A stretch of DNA of 64,000 bases, taken from contig NZ_LMEO01000053.1 of the NCBI RefSeq assembly GCF_001426375.1, positions 62,499-126,498 of the forward strand, in the 5' to 3' direction. The notes under the pieces were generated by a model. It worked only from the letters and a program-made list of their open reading frames with translations, was not told where the DNA came from and ran no database searches. The stretch is from Paenibacillus sp. Root444D2 (GTDB lineage Bacteria > Bacillota > Bacilli > Paenibacillales > NBRC-103111). Each line of letters opens with the position of its first letter. The stretch's first letter is position 1. Shown piece after piece: positions 8,553 through 18,163 of the stretch. The translations under genes were made by a program, and so were the position numbers.

Positions 8553-10130
8553 TTACTTCTTTTGCCGCTGTGCATATACCTTGTTGGCTTCGTCCGTCAA
8601 TTCTTGGCCTCCGGATTTCAGCCAATTCGCCTTAAAATCGTCGAACCCTTTATCCGTATCCGCTTTACCGATGACGGCTTTAATCAAATAATTGTCCATC
8701 AGCGTCTGCAAACTCGCCCAATATTTTGCCTTGGCGGTCAATACGGTCGGGCCAATAACGTCCCTGAGTGGTTCATAACCACTGTCCAGCTTCGCCTTCA
8801 GATTCAGCGATTCCCTGGTCGTGTTATATTTCACCATGGAAGTATCAACATACACAAGCGGGTTGTAGAAGCTGCCGGCGCCGGCTTTTGAGGCCTCCGG
8901 TGTCAGCCTTGCAACGACAAAGTCGCCGTTCATATCGTAGTTGACGCCCTTCTCACCGTAATTCGTAAGCAGCCAGCCTTCCGGATTTGTTGCCACGTAT
9001 TCGAGAATTTGCTCAATCCTGGCCCGTTTCGCTGCATCCTTCTCAAGCTGCACACCTAACAATACAGGGGCTTGACGCGCGCCGTAGGAGAAGGCATACG
9101 CTTTGCCGGCTGGCCCGATAACCGGCTTTCCTGCAATAACGTGTTGGCCCTTTTCCAATGCGGATTTCGTAATATATCCGGATTCGACGTCAAAGTTGCG
9201 CCAACCCATGTTATCGACCATGCCGATCTTTTGGTTGGCGAATTTATCATTGAGCTGACCGTTATCCGCCGTGATGAACTCCGGATCGATAAGTCCGGCT
9301 TCGAACCACTTGTTCAGGAGCTTGAGCGCCGAGCGAGTTTCTTCCGTGATACCGCCATATACGACTTTGCCGTCGGCACCTAGCATGAACTGATACGGCG
9401 ATACGCCGTAAGCCGAGAATACGGAAGTGAACATTTGGAACGGGAGCTTGCCTCGGCCCGACATGCCGTACGTATCCTTCTTGCCGTTGCCGTCCGGATC
9501 GTTGTTGAGGAATTTGGTGAGCACATCCTCCAGCTCCGCGAGCGTCTTCGGAGGCTCGGTATAGCCGATCTTCTTCAGCCATGCTTCATTGTAACCGGGG
9601 ATCATACCTGAATTGCCGGTAGGCCATACTTTAGGAATCCCCCAGTTATTTCCATTATAGTAACCGACATTCCATGAGCCGGCGTCAATCGATTCCAGCG
9701 CCTTCGTATACTTCGGCATATTGTTTCTGATTTCATCTGGGGAAATACTGGCAATGATGCCCTGATCCGCCCATGCGGCCATATCGGTTTCATCTGCATC
9801 GATCGGGAAAATGTCGGGAATTTGTCCGGAAGCAAGCAGGACGTTGAACTTATCCTTCCATCCCTGGCGGTCAAGTTTGACGTTTTTGATTTTAACGTCG
9901 AATTTTTGCTCCAGCTGCTTCTGCACATAGTTGCCGTCAGCTTCAGGAGGACTGAAGTTGTTCGCCCACGTAATCTCGATCGGTTTGTCGCCGGCCTCGG
10001 GCTTCGCCGTTTCTACGAATGCCTTCGGTGTAGTCTTGCTATCGCTTTCTTTGCCGCAACCGGCCGCGACGAGAGACATCGACAAGACGATGCTCATCAG
10101 ACCAAGCAAAGTCTGCTTTCTTTGGTTCAT
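8553..10130 (-). CDS. Extracellular solute-binding lipoprotein (LplA type), first copy of the locus
   Basis: Substrate-binding lipoprotein of a carbohydrate ABC importer, 525 aa, with a signal peptide and VAAGC lipobox (Cys about residue 25). The start at 10130 has an AGGGGAGGACAAAACA-type ribosome site. It is paralogous along its full length to the protein at 4781-6379, with many identical blocks (for example KDTYGMSGRGKLP against KDTYGMSARGKLP). It is the first structural gene after the AraC-type regulator and is isolated by terminators on both sides. Two binding proteins served by one permease pair suggests related but different ligands, or a recent duplication. Confidence 0.9.
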   Translation of the reverse strand: MNQRKQTLLGLMSIVLSMSLVAAGCGKESDSKTTPKAFVETAKPEAGDKPIEITWANNFSPPEADGNYVQKQLEQKFDVKIKNVKLDRQGWKDKFNVLLASGQIPDIFPIDADETDMAAWADQGIIASISPDEIRNNMPKYTKALESIDAGSWNVGYYNGNNWGIPKVWPTGNSGMIPGYNEAWLKKIGYTEPPKTLAELEDVLTKFLNNDPDGNGKKDTYGMSGRGKLPFQMFTSVFSAYGVSPYQFMLGADGKVVYGGITEETRSALKLLNKWFEAGLIDPEFITADNGQLNDKFANQKIGMVDNMGWRNFDVESGYITKSALEKGQHVIAGKPVIGPAGKAYAFSYGARQAPVLLGVQLEKDAAKRARIEQILEYVATNPEGWLLTNYGEKGVNYDMNGDFVVARLTPEASKAGAGSFYNPLVYVDTSMVKYNTTRESLNLKAKLDSGYEPLRDVIGPTVLTAKAKYWASLQTLMDNYLIKAVIGKADTDKGFDDFKANWLKSGGQELTDEANKVYAQRQKK

Positions 10131-10170
10131 TGTTTTGTCCTCCCCTTTTAATTTCTTTATTTAGAAATGG

Positions 10171-10197
10171 AAGAAACAGCCGTTAAAAGGCTGTTTA
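10171..10197 (-). terminator. Terminator-like hairpin after the AraC-type regulator gene
   Basis: On the minus strand an 8-bp stem AAACAGCC/GGCTGTTT is followed by a weak T-tract (CTTCC). It sits 14 bp after the stop codon at 10211. Together with the flanking TTAATTTCTTTA...TAGAAATG sequence it is a near duplicate of the element at 8451-8497. Confidence 0.6.
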
Positions 10198-10210
10198 AGG
10201 AAAAAACCCG

Positions 10211-12421
10211 CTAGTTGGTCGCACTCGCCGTTGGTTTCGTTTGTCTGAACTGAACCGGAGTAATGCCAAAACGTGCTTTGAATTTAACATGAAAATATTG
10301 CAAGTTACGATATCCGACAAGTGAAGCGATTTCCGTAACGGACAACTTATCGTCCTCCCGCAGCAAGCAAGCGGCTTTTTCGAGTCTGATTCGGGTCACG
10401 TATTCGGTAAACGATTCGTTCATCACTTCGCCGAACAAGGTGGAAATGTAGGCAGGAGCGAGCGAAGCAACTTCGGAAAGAACGTTGAGCGAAAGCTCTT
10501 CGTGCAAATGCTCATCGATATAGGCTTTCAGCTTGAAAATGACTTCCGCTTGCTTATGCTTGACTGAATCCCGCACATGGACCCCAATCCGTTCGGAAAG
10601 TCTGCGAATTGATGCCATCGTGTCCGCCAGCGTATCTTTCTTCAGTTCGTCAAACAGATTGGAAGGAGGAACGATTTGCTGCAGCCCCAGCTCAATGATC
10701 GTTTCGTACAGTGCGGAAACGAGCTGAAGAAGCGCGAGTTCCACCGATTCAAGCTGCATATTCCGTTCCATCAGAATCGCAGCGAATTCATCGATAAATA
10801 GATTAGCGCCCTCTACATCCCCGGCCTTAAGCGTATTCTGAAATGTAGCCAGAGGAATTAGTGGCGGCTTCGGATCAAAAGCGGAAATTTTCGAATGAAG
10901 AATGATTGCTTCAGGACCGTACATAAAGCGATATCGATACGCTTGATGAGCAACTCGATAGGAAAGAGGAATTTTTTCGGGCGATACGACCGAAGTACCG
11001 ATACCCGCTCCGAATCGAAGCTCTCCCCGTACTTCGTCCTTGATTTTGTCCAATTCCGCTGCTACCATCTCATCATCCATCTCGGTACGTGAATCCAGGA
11101 AGTAAATGATGGCCACTTCCTGCGAATTCAAGCAAACAACCTCGTATGGCACGGTGCGATCGAATTGCTCGTATCGCATCTTAAGCTTCTCGCTATCGCC
11201 TTCGATGAGTTGGGCATGTACCACCTGATAACGGCATTCCTGTTGCAGACCATCCACATGTACTAGACCGAGACTGGCGCCCAACACCAGGTTTTTCATC
11301 TCATTCTTTTTGGCCTGAGATTCCAAACTCACGATTTTTTGTCCCATGAAGTTGAGCGCACTGCCTATAATCATATATTCATTCGCATGGCCGGGGTTCA
11401 GACCCGGTTGATACAGGTTGCGAACATGTTGGATCAGCTTTTTCATCGGGAGATAGAAACGTTTGGAAATCAGGTAGGAAACCGCAAGCCCGAACACGAG
11501 CACAAGACAGCAGGCTACGAAAATTTTGGTTTTCATTCGTTTTGAATCCAGCACGAATGAATTCATCGGCCGAACCATCGCATAAGTCCAACCAAGTTCC
11601 GACTTCGAGCCGGCGAGATGCGATAATACGATGGTACCGCGCACACTGTCGCTGATCTTTGAGACGGTCTTGCCGGATCCGACGGCTTGCTGAAGCAGCC
11701 CGACTTCTTCCGGATTCTCCCCGGCTGTTTGCAGGAGTACATTCCCGTTCGCATCGAATATATAGAACCTCTCGAATGAGGAGGTAATGATTTTAGCTAC
11801 AGCCTGCTTCAGGTACTCCAGATCGACGTCAACATATAGGTATCCTTTCGGCGAAGAGCTGCCAATCCCATATGGGAGCTTAACGACATACGTCATCACT
11901 TGTTTTCCGTCCGGCAATGTGCGGATCATCCACCGGTTCGGAGCAATTTGCGAAAGTTGCCCTATAAAACCGAAGTCCTTGGAGTTTTCAGGATTTTCAA
12001 TGAAAAGATCGCTGTTTACAACATAATTTCCTTTATGAAAATACACGGTTATATTGGAAGCGCCTTCAGATGTTTTCCTAAAACTGTCAAGATCTTGTTG
12101 CAAGGATAAAATTAGATCAAGGTTTCCTACCCATTCATTATCCAGCAAATAATTTAAATTAGAGTTGTTCCGAGTGAAAATGGTGGGTATGACCTTATTT
12201 TGTAGATTGTCTTCGTATTTTTGCAGCAAGCTCCGTTCCACATAATCCTTTGCCGTAACGAGACGGCTTTGGCTATCCCTGGCGATTTCGTTCACCATCA
12301 TCTGATTGGCCTGCGTGTACAGGTAGCCCCCCGCAAGTCCGAGCAGCACGATAGCTAATGCCGTATGCGATAAGATGAGGCGGTTAAAAAAGGTATCTCT
12401 ATAAAAAGACAAGAATTTCAT
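10211..12421 (-). CDS. Membrane-anchored AraC-family transcriptional regulator (YesS-like)
   Basis: A single-chain sensor-regulator of 736 aa from the ATG at 12421, chosen because GGGAGGATACTC precedes it; the longer frame to 12556 has no such site. A first membrane helix lies near residues 12-35 and a second near 270-295, enclosing an extracytoplasmic sensing region. A HAMP-like segment and a middle region follow, and the last 100 residues form an AraC DNA-binding domain (LSLNVLSEVASLAPAYIST, VTEIASLVGYRN, FKARFGITPVQFR). It heads the polysaccharide locus, so it most likely senses the substrate outside the cell and activates the binding-protein, permease and hydrolase genes. The ligand is unknown. 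Confidence 0.85.
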   Translation of the reverse strand: MKFLSFYRDTFFNRLILSHTALAIVLLGLAGGYLYTQANQMMVNEIARDSQSRLVTAKDYVERSLLQKYEDNLQNKVIPTIFTRNNSNLNYLLDNEWVGNLDLILSLQQDLDSFRKTSEGASNITVYFHKGNYVVNSDLFIENPENSKDFGFIGQLSQIAPNRWMIRTLPDGKQVMTYVVKLPYGIGSSSPKGYLYVDVDLEYLKQAVAKIITSSFERFYIFDANGNVLLQTAGENPEEVGLLQQAVGSGKTVSKISDSVRGTIVLSHLAGSKSELGWTYAMVRPMNSFVLDSKRMKTKIFVACCLVLVFGLAVSYLISKRFYLPMKKLIQHVRNLYQPGLNPGHANEYMIIGSALNFMGQKIVSLESQAKKNEMKNLVLGASLGLVHVDGLQQECRYQVVHAQLIEGDSEKLKMRYEQFDRTVPYEVVCLNSQEVAIIYFLDSRTEMDDEMVAAELDKIKDEVRGELRFGAGIGTSVVSPEKIPLSYRVAHQAYRYRFMYGPEAIILHSKISAFDPKPPLIPLATFQNTLKAGDVEGANLFIDEFAAILMERNMQLESVELALLQLVSALYETIIELGLQQIVPPSNLFDELKKDTLADTMASIRRLSERIGVHVRDSVKHKQAEVIFKLKAYIDEHLHEELSLNVLSEVASLAPAYISTLFGEVMNESFTEYVTRIRLEKAACLLREDDKLSVTEIASLVGYRNLQYFHVKFKARFGITPVQFRQTKPTASATN

Positions 12422-12582
12422 GAGTATCCTCCCGCACAATCCTTGATACCGTACAACTTCTGAATGTTTCTCTTCCATTGCCCTCGGGTAAAACCAATAT
12501 ACCAATCTTTTGCTTGATTTGCCATAGGTTCGTAGATTGCAAGTGTCGGAAATCAATGAACAAACAACTATACAAATAATAA

Positions 12583-12604
12583 GCGTTCACCATAGAGTGA
12601 ACGC
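12583..12604 (-). terminator. Hairpin between the two regulator genes
   Basis: An 8-bp inverted repeat GCGTTCAC/GTGAACGC with a 6-nt loop, followed on the minus strand by TTATTATTTG. It could terminate leftward transcription coming through the decayed PhzF-like fragment. It also lies upstream of the AraC-type gene, so an operator role cannot be excluded. Confidence 0.4.
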
Positions 12605-12701
12605 CTAATTACTTAAAAACTTTATTCTTCAAAATTTTGTTTGTTACTTCAAGACTTTATTTGTTTGCTCAAATTGATTTCGAGAATTAAGCGTTGTGGG
12701 C

Positions 12702-12887
12702 TTATTCCATAATTTGAAGATCTGCAATGGAAAATAAAACTGCTGATCCGCTGATGGTTACCCTGTCACCGACTAATCCACAATACAATGTTCCACCACG
12801 CTTGGAAAGCTGCCTCGCCACCATTTCGTTCTTACCTAGGCGTTTTGCCCAGAAAGGGATAAAATTACAATCCGCCTTCAATTGCTC
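12702..12887 (-). pseudogene. C-terminal remnant of a PhzF-family isomerase-like protein
   Basis: The gap between the regulator gene at 10211 and the response regulator at 12985 contains a 61-codon open stretch ending in TAA at 12702. Its translation carries the PhzF-family C-terminal pattern: FIPFWAKRLGKNEM, ARQLSKRGGTLYC, GDRVTISGSAVLF. An in-frame TAG at 12888-12890 closes it upstream and no start codon with a ribosome site precedes it. A functional PhzF protein is around 270-300 aa, so this is a fossil of the last fifth of such a gene. Confidence 0.7.
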
Positions 12888-12984
12888 CTAATAACACGTT
12901 CTTCCCCTCGCAACTTTAGTCGTTTTTCTTTGTTTTTCTTGCCCTACTATCTGATATTTAGTTCGTACCGCCAACCGGCGACTT

Positions 12985-14532
12985 TCACTGATGAATCATG
13001 TGATCCTCTCGATACTGACCTGGGCTAATGCCGACATGCTTTTTGAATACATGACCGAAATACCTTTGGTTATCGTATCCAACAGATTTTGATATTCTGG
13101 AAATTTTGAGACTGCTTTCCCTCAGCAGTTGTTTCGACTTTTGGATTCGCAAGGAAGTGATGTACTCCAAGATTGTCTGTCCGGTCGATTTGGAATATAA
13201 GTTGCTAATATAAGAGGCACTGAGGTCAACGTGCTCCGCCAATTGATCCAACTGAATATTCTCACAGTAGTGTGTCTCGAGATAAGTTTTAATCTCTTGA
13301 ACCAATTTTTCTTTTAGGGTAGTTTTAGTCACATTCAGAAAGAACTGGACACTCTTCAACAATTCGTGACATTCCTTTTTCAACGACAACCAGCTTGATG
13401 CTTGCAGCATATTATCGAGCACCGTTGACCGGTCTCCAATTACTTTCTCGATTTTCACGCCATAATCTTCCTCAATCTTATTAAGCATCCAGTTTGTCCA
13501 CTGTACAGCCGTCTTCTTTATGATGAAGGGAGTGATCAAACCACTCGATCCCTTATCCGTCCACAAATCGAGCATTTCCTCAAATTTTCGGGAGTAAGGG
13601 ATTATTACCTCGAGCCACTCCGATGCAAATTGATCGGAAACGTAAGAGAGTTCTAGCCACCTTTTGCCATCAACCACAGCAATATTGAAAAATAGCCCCA
13701 TTTGGCATGCCCCATCCGCAGCTAAAAAAGATTTGTGAGCATCCATAATATCCCCGACTATAGTGCCGGTCCCGAACACCAATGACAAGCAATCCGGAGT
13801 AATGCCATACGAGAATCTGGATGCTGCAAGCTTAAGGATTTCCCTCAAATGGTTTGGATCATCTAATGAAACCATACAAAATAAGATGATCTTTTGCTTT
13901 TCATAAAGGAGTTCAACCGTTATTCCTTTTGTGGAGAAAAAATCCAATATGGAATCTGTAATACCATCGGCTTTCAAACGTTCTAGCCAATGCGTTGTCG
14001 CACTGCTTATTACAATTGCGGAATACTGGGTATATTGCTCAAACGGCTTATGGTCGAACGAAGGATCCTTCCCGTGAACAACAAGATCAGTAAGTACGGC
14101 CCGATCCAATGCCTCAGCAATCCGACGTTCTGGACGAATTACGTTTTTTTCAAATTTCCGTTCTAAACGATCAATGGCTCTCTTAACTGTATTAGCGACC
14201 TCATCCAATTCCACCGGCTTAATGAGATAATCAACGGCCTCTAATTCAATCGCTTCCTTGGCGTATTCAAACTCTGAATATCCACTCTCGATTATGAACT
14301 CCGCCTTGATTCCATGTTTCTTAACCGCACGGATTAACTCAAGTCCGTTTAGACCTGGCATCCGTATATCCGTTAAAACGATATCCGGCTCCGTTTGGAT
14401 AATCTGGTTCAGGGCTTGTTTACCATTGTACGCTGTTCCCACAATCTGAACTCCGTAATCGTTCCAGTTGATCATGGTTGATAATGTTTCCACAACCAAC
14501 TGTTCATCATCCACTATGAAAAGTCTATACAT
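12985..14532 (-). CDS. YesN-type response regulator with AraC DNA-binding domain
   Basis: Response regulator of 515 aa. The N-terminal receiver (1-125) has the acidic pair DDE at 8-10, phospho-acceptor Asp55 in LTDIRMPG and the conserved Lys in DYLIKPVE. The middle region is of unknown role. The C-terminal 100 residues form the AraC double HTH (LDQLAEHVDLSASYISNLY, ISRISKSVGYDN, FKKHVGISPGQYRED). It is the last gene of the GH32 operon and starts 27 bp after the histidine kinase stop, so it is the cognate partner of that kinase and probably activates the operon. Confidence 0.9.
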   Translation of the reverse strand: MYRLFIVDDEQLVVETLSTMINWNDYGVQIVGTAYNGKQALNQIIQTEPDIVLTDIRMPGLNGLELIRAVKKHGIKAEFIIESGYSEFEYAKEAIELEAVDYLIKPVELDEVANTVKRAIDRLERKFEKNVIRPERRIAEALDRAVLTDLVVHGKDPSFDHKPFEQYTQYSAIVISSATTHWLERLKADGITDSILDFFSTKGITVELLYEKQKIILFCMVSLDDPNHLREILKLAASRFSYGITPDCLSLVFGTGTIVGDIMDAHKSFLAADGACQMGLFFNIAVVDGKRWLELSYVSDQFASEWLEVIIPYSRKFEEMLDLWTDKGSSGLITPFIIKKTAVQWTNWMLNKIEEDYGVKIEKVIGDRSTVLDNMLQASSWLSLKKECHELLKSVQFFLNVTKTTLKEKLVQEIKTYLETHYCENIQLDQLAEHVDLSASYISNLYSKSTGQTILEYITSLRIQKSKQLLRESSLKISRISKSVGYDNQRYFGHVFKKHVGISPGQYREDHMIHQ

Positions 14533-14559
14533 GTTGTACTCCCACCTTCACTTCGTGAG

Positions 14560-16296
14560 TCATTTCATAATGCCGATTACAAGTTTGACTTTGGTACCGA
14601 CGCCCGGTGAACTGTCTACGTAGATTCCGTATTCCTGACCATAATGCAGCTGAATTCTTTCCTGGATATTTTTTAATGCATATCCCCTTGGTCGAGCTAT
14701 CGTTGGATCAAAACCCACGCCATCATCCTCAACTTCAAACAGCAGTTCGCTCTCATTCATTCGGCCCCGAATGAATATACTCCCCTTGTCTTCTTTCAAT
14801 TCGATTCCATGATAAATAGCGTTCTCCACCAGTGGTTGAATTAGCAGCTTAAGCATACTTACCTTTTCAATTCCCGGTTCCAAATCAATCTCGACATCGA
14901 ATTTCCCGTAATAGCGGATATTCTGAATCTCCAAATAATTTTTTACTTGTTCAATTTCATTGCCGACTGTGGTAATATACTCGCCGTTGTTCAAACTGAG
15001 CTTGAAAATGTTGGATAGTGACATAACCATTTTCGAAATGTTCTTGGCCCCGATCTTCTCCGCCATCATATAGACGGAATTCAGCGTATTATATAGAAAA
15101 TGAGGATTAATGTGACTTTGCAAGGCTATCAGTTCCGCTTCTTTTTCTTTCAGTTTCGCTTCCATTAGCTTATCCGTCAACTCCGAATTATTCCGGAAAA
15201 TCCGGATAAACTGGTTGCCGATTCTGCCGATTTCATCTTTTTCTTTAAAGTGGATGCCTTCGATTTCTTCCCGCCTTGCCGCTTTCCACGCCACAGATGT
15301 GAGGAGAGTCAATTGCTTGGTAATTCTATCAGAAATTAAGAACGCGCCTCCTGCTGCCAGCAGGAAAGCCACCAGCGTCAATCCGATCGTCAGGTTTCGA
15401 ATGAATGCGATTTCGGAGTTGATGCTGTTATATGGAATCATACTGACCACTTTCCACTTGGTGCTTGCGTTCGTATCGAACGTAATCACGTATTGTTCTC
15501 CGTCTATCGTTTGGATTTGGGTCCCTTTGTCAGGCAAAGCAGAAATCGCCTTTAAGTCCTGTTCATTCAGCGGGTTTTGCGTCCCGGTCTGCGCGTTGTA
15601 ATAAATCACTCTTCCTTGCTCAAGAATCAGTAGGTTCCCGTTTGCCGGTTTATTGATATCGCGAAACATATCATCAAATACTCTGCGGTCGATGGAGATG
15701 ATCATCAAGCCAATCGGTTCCAGCGTGTCGAGGTTGTTGAGCCTTTTCCCATAGAGAAGCAGGTCCGGCGTTTTGAGAATGTGAAACTCGTCGCTATTCA
15801 GCCATATGCCTCGGCCTTGTATATCATCGACTTGACTGTACCACTGGGAATGAGTGACCGCCCCGTAAATGTTGTCGTTCGTTAGGGCGTCCCACTGATT
15901 AGTTACGATTAATTCCCGCTGCGGGCTACCGACATACAGGTACCTGATATACGATTTATTATTAGTCATGTTGATGGCAAAATCCCGGGTCACGGTCTGC
16001 AGACGATAAATTTCCTTTGAATTGTCTTTGTTATACGTCAGGAAAGACTGAACATCCCGTGAAGACAGCATCAGCTTGGAGATGCCTTCAACATCGTTAA
16101 CGAACGTCTGAATGTTCCAGTTGATCGAACTGAGCAGATTAGTGGTTGTGTCCGAGAATTTGTGCTCAATGGCCTTACTTAGATATATAAATGTGAATGA
16201 AGCGATTAAAACGAGCGGCACCAACGAACTGATAATGCATAAGATGATAATTTTGCTTCGAATGCTGATCGCAAGGAATGGCTTAGTCCATTTCAT
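14560..16296 (-). CDS. YesM-type sensor histidine kinase
   Basis: Membrane histidine kinase of 578 aa; the ATG at 16296 follows GAGAAGGAGACATT and is preferred to the in-frame start at 16338. Two membrane helices (about 12-35 and 285-310) bracket an extracellular sensing domain. A HAMP segment follows, then the His_kinase motif NPHFLYNTLN, the N box VENAIYHG and the G box DDGVGFD. It belongs to the LytS/YesM class that partners AraC-type response regulators; that partner is directly downstream. Its place behind an oligosaccharide importer suggests it detects the same sugar, possibly together with the binding protein. Confidence 0.9.
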   Translation of the reverse strand: MKWTKPFLAISIRSKIIILCIISSLVPLVLIASFTFIYLSKAIEHKFSDTTTNLLSSINWNIQTFVNDVEGISKLMLSSRDVQSFLTYNKDNSKEIYRLQTVTRDFAINMTNNKSYIRYLYVGSPQRELIVTNQWDALTNDNIYGAVTHSQWYSQVDDIQGRGIWLNSDEFHILKTPDLLLYGKRLNNLDTLEPIGLMIISIDRRVFDDMFRDINKPANGNLLILEQGRVIYYNAQTGTQNPLNEQDLKAISALPDKGTQIQTIDGEQYVITFDTNASTKWKVVSMIPYNSINSEIAFIRNLTIGLTLVAFLLAAGGAFLISDRITKQLTLLTSVAWKAARREEIEGIHFKEKDEIGRIGNQFIRIFRNNSELTDKLMEAKLKEKEAELIALQSHINPHFLYNTLNSVYMMAEKIGAKNISKMVMSLSNIFKLSLNNGEYITTVGNEIEQVKNYLEIQNIRYYGKFDVEIDLEPGIEKVSMLKLLIQPLVENAIYHGIELKEDKGSIFIRGRMNESELLFEVEDDGVGFDPTIARPRGYALKNIQERIQLHYGQEYGIYVDSSPGVGTKVKLVIGIMK

Positions 16297-16371
16297 AATG
16301 TCTCCTTCTCGGCAGTAGATGGGTGATAGCTTCATCACTTATTATAACTCCAACCGTGAAGGCACGGGATG

Positions 16372-17205
16372 TCAACCTTTGGTAGCTCCTGCCGTCATCC
16401 CAGAAATTACACTCTTGTTAAAGACGAAATACACGAGCAACGTCGGAACCGTGGTTAGACTGATCGCCGCGAACGTTGCGCCCCAATCCGTCAATCCGTA
16501 CTGCCCAATGAAGTCCATCAGTCCGACGGGGATAGTCCGGAATTTTAAATTGTGGATAAACGTATTGGCGAAAATGAACTCGTTCCAAATAAAGATCAGA
16601 TTCATGATGGCGACCGTCACGATCGTATTTCTGGACAATGGAAAGATAATTCGCAAAAACACCTGATATATCCCGCATCCGTCCATGACAGCTGCTTCAA
16701 TGATCTCATTGGAGATGTACTTATAAAAGCTAACAAACAAATATACGGAAATCGGCAGCGCGAATCCAACCTGAGGCAGGATTAAGGAAAGCAGCGTATT
16801 CATGAGTCCAGTCTTGTTATAAATCATAAACAGCGGGATCAAAACCACCTGAATCGGAATCATGATGCCACACAGAAAAAAGAAAAGCAATCCGTTACTC
16901 CACTTGAATCGCATCTTTTCAAGCACGAATGCCGCCATCGCGCTAAGCACGATAATGAGCACGATCGACGAAATGGCCACAATGAGGCTGTTCATAAAGT
17001 ACGTACCGAGGTTTCCTTTGTTCCAAACGTTCAAGTAGTTCTGAAGTGTGAACTGGCTTGGCAAACTAAGCGGATTATTGCTGGAAAATTCTCGCGGGTC
17101 CTTAAAGCTGGATATAAAGATCCAGAAAAGTGGGTATATTTGGATAATCAACAAGGCTAAGGAAACGAGCACCAAGATAGCCCTAGACTTTTGGGAAAGT
17201 TTCAT
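16372..17205 (-). CDS. Carbohydrate ABC transporter permease (MsmG type)
   Basis: A 277-aa inner-membrane permease with six hydrophobic segments. The ATPase coupling loop EAAVMDGCGIYQ with FPLSRNT lies near 175-200, and the C-terminus VISGMTAGATKG is typical of the family. It starts 14 bp after the partner permease gene and both belong to the GH32-led operon. Confidence 0.9.
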   Translation of the reverse strand: MKLSQKSRAILVLVSLALLIIQIYPLFWIFISSFKDPREFSSNNPLSLPSQFTLQNYLNVWNKGNLGTYFMNSLIVAISSIVLIIVLSAMAAFVLEKMRFKWSNGLLFFFLCGIMIPIQVVLIPLFMIYNKTGLMNTLLSLILPQVGFALPISVYLFVSFYKYISNEIIEAAVMDGCGIYQVFLRIIFPLSRNTIVTVAIMNLIFIWNEFIFANTFIHNLKFRTIPVGLMDFIGQYGLTDWGATFAAISLTTVPTLLVYFVFNKSVISGMTAGATKG

Positions 17206-17218
17206 CTACTTTGTCTCC

Positions 17219-18109
17219 TTACGATTTTTCGTCCATCATTTTGCGGATAAAAGCGACTGCGATCAAACTTTCAATTACGATAAACACTGCCATCGCGCTC
17301 CCGTACCCATAGTCTAAGCTGGAGAATGCCGTTTTGTACATGTAGGTAGGAAGAAGCTCTGTCACTCGTCCAGGTCCCCCGTTCGTCAATAGGAACGGAA
17401 TGTCAAAGCCTTTGAGCGCACCTGTTGTCGCCATTATGATCGATACCATCAATACAGGCTTGATCATCGGGAATTTGATGCGAAAGAATAAGCTCCACTT
17501 GGAAGCCCCATCAATGCGCGCCGCCTCTTCAATATCCGAAGGGATCGAAATCAGGGCCGTGTACAAGATAATCATATACAGTCCGATAAATCTCCAGCCT
17601 TCCTGTACCGACACGGCGACGAGCGCCAATTTCAAATCTGCCAGCCACGGCCGATTCCACGCTTCCAAGCCGATCTTTTGAAGGACATAATTCAGCAAGC
17701 CGATCGGTTCGAACGAGAACACGTTTTGGAACAACTGGGAGATCGCGACGGATGTAATAATAGCAGGTGTGAAATAAAGTGTCTTGAACAGCTCTCTACC
17801 CTTACGAATGTTGGTCAACAGCATCGCAACGAGCAGTCCAAGGCAAACTTGCATAAATACGATAATAACGACGTACACCATGTTGTTCTCAAAAGCTTTC
17901 CAAAACGTTTTGTCGCGAGTCAGCATTCTGACGTAATTATCCAATCCAATATACTTCATTGGAGCGACGCCATCCCATGAGAAGAAGCTATAATAAATGG
18001 ACCATAGGATGGGGGCCATTACGGTAAACAAATACACAACAAGCGTTGGAAGTAAGAAGACAAGTATGGCTTTCCGATCTCGAAGTATTTTTTCCATGCC
18101 CTCACTCAT
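17219..18109 (-). CDS. Carbohydrate ABC transporter permease (MsmF/UgpA type)
   Basis: A 296-aa inner-membrane permease. The first membrane helix is at residues 15-37, and the coupling loop EEAARIDGASKWSLFF with FPMIKPV lies near 190-220. It follows the binding-protein gene and precedes the MsmG-type permease, the standard order for CUT1 sugar importers. No ATPase gene is present in the operon. Confidence 0.9.
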   Translation of the reverse strand: MSEGMEKILRDRKAILVFLLPTLVVYLFTVMAPILWSIYYSFFSWDGVAPMKYIGLDNYVRMLTRDKTFWKAFENNMVYVVIIVFMQVCLGLLVAMLLTNIRKGRELFKTLYFTPAIITSVAISQLFQNVFSFEPIGLLNYVLQKIGLEAWNRPWLADLKLALVAVSVQEGWRFIGLYMIILYTALISIPSDIEEAARIDGASKWSLFFRIKFPMIKPVLMVSIIMATTGALKGFDIPFLLTNGGPGRVTELLPTYMYKTAFSSLDYGYGSAMAVFIVIESLIAVAFIRKMMDEKS

Positions 18110-18163
18110 TCCTTATCGAAAATCTTGAATGGAGCCAACCGGGAGATCTCGGTTGGCCAATTG

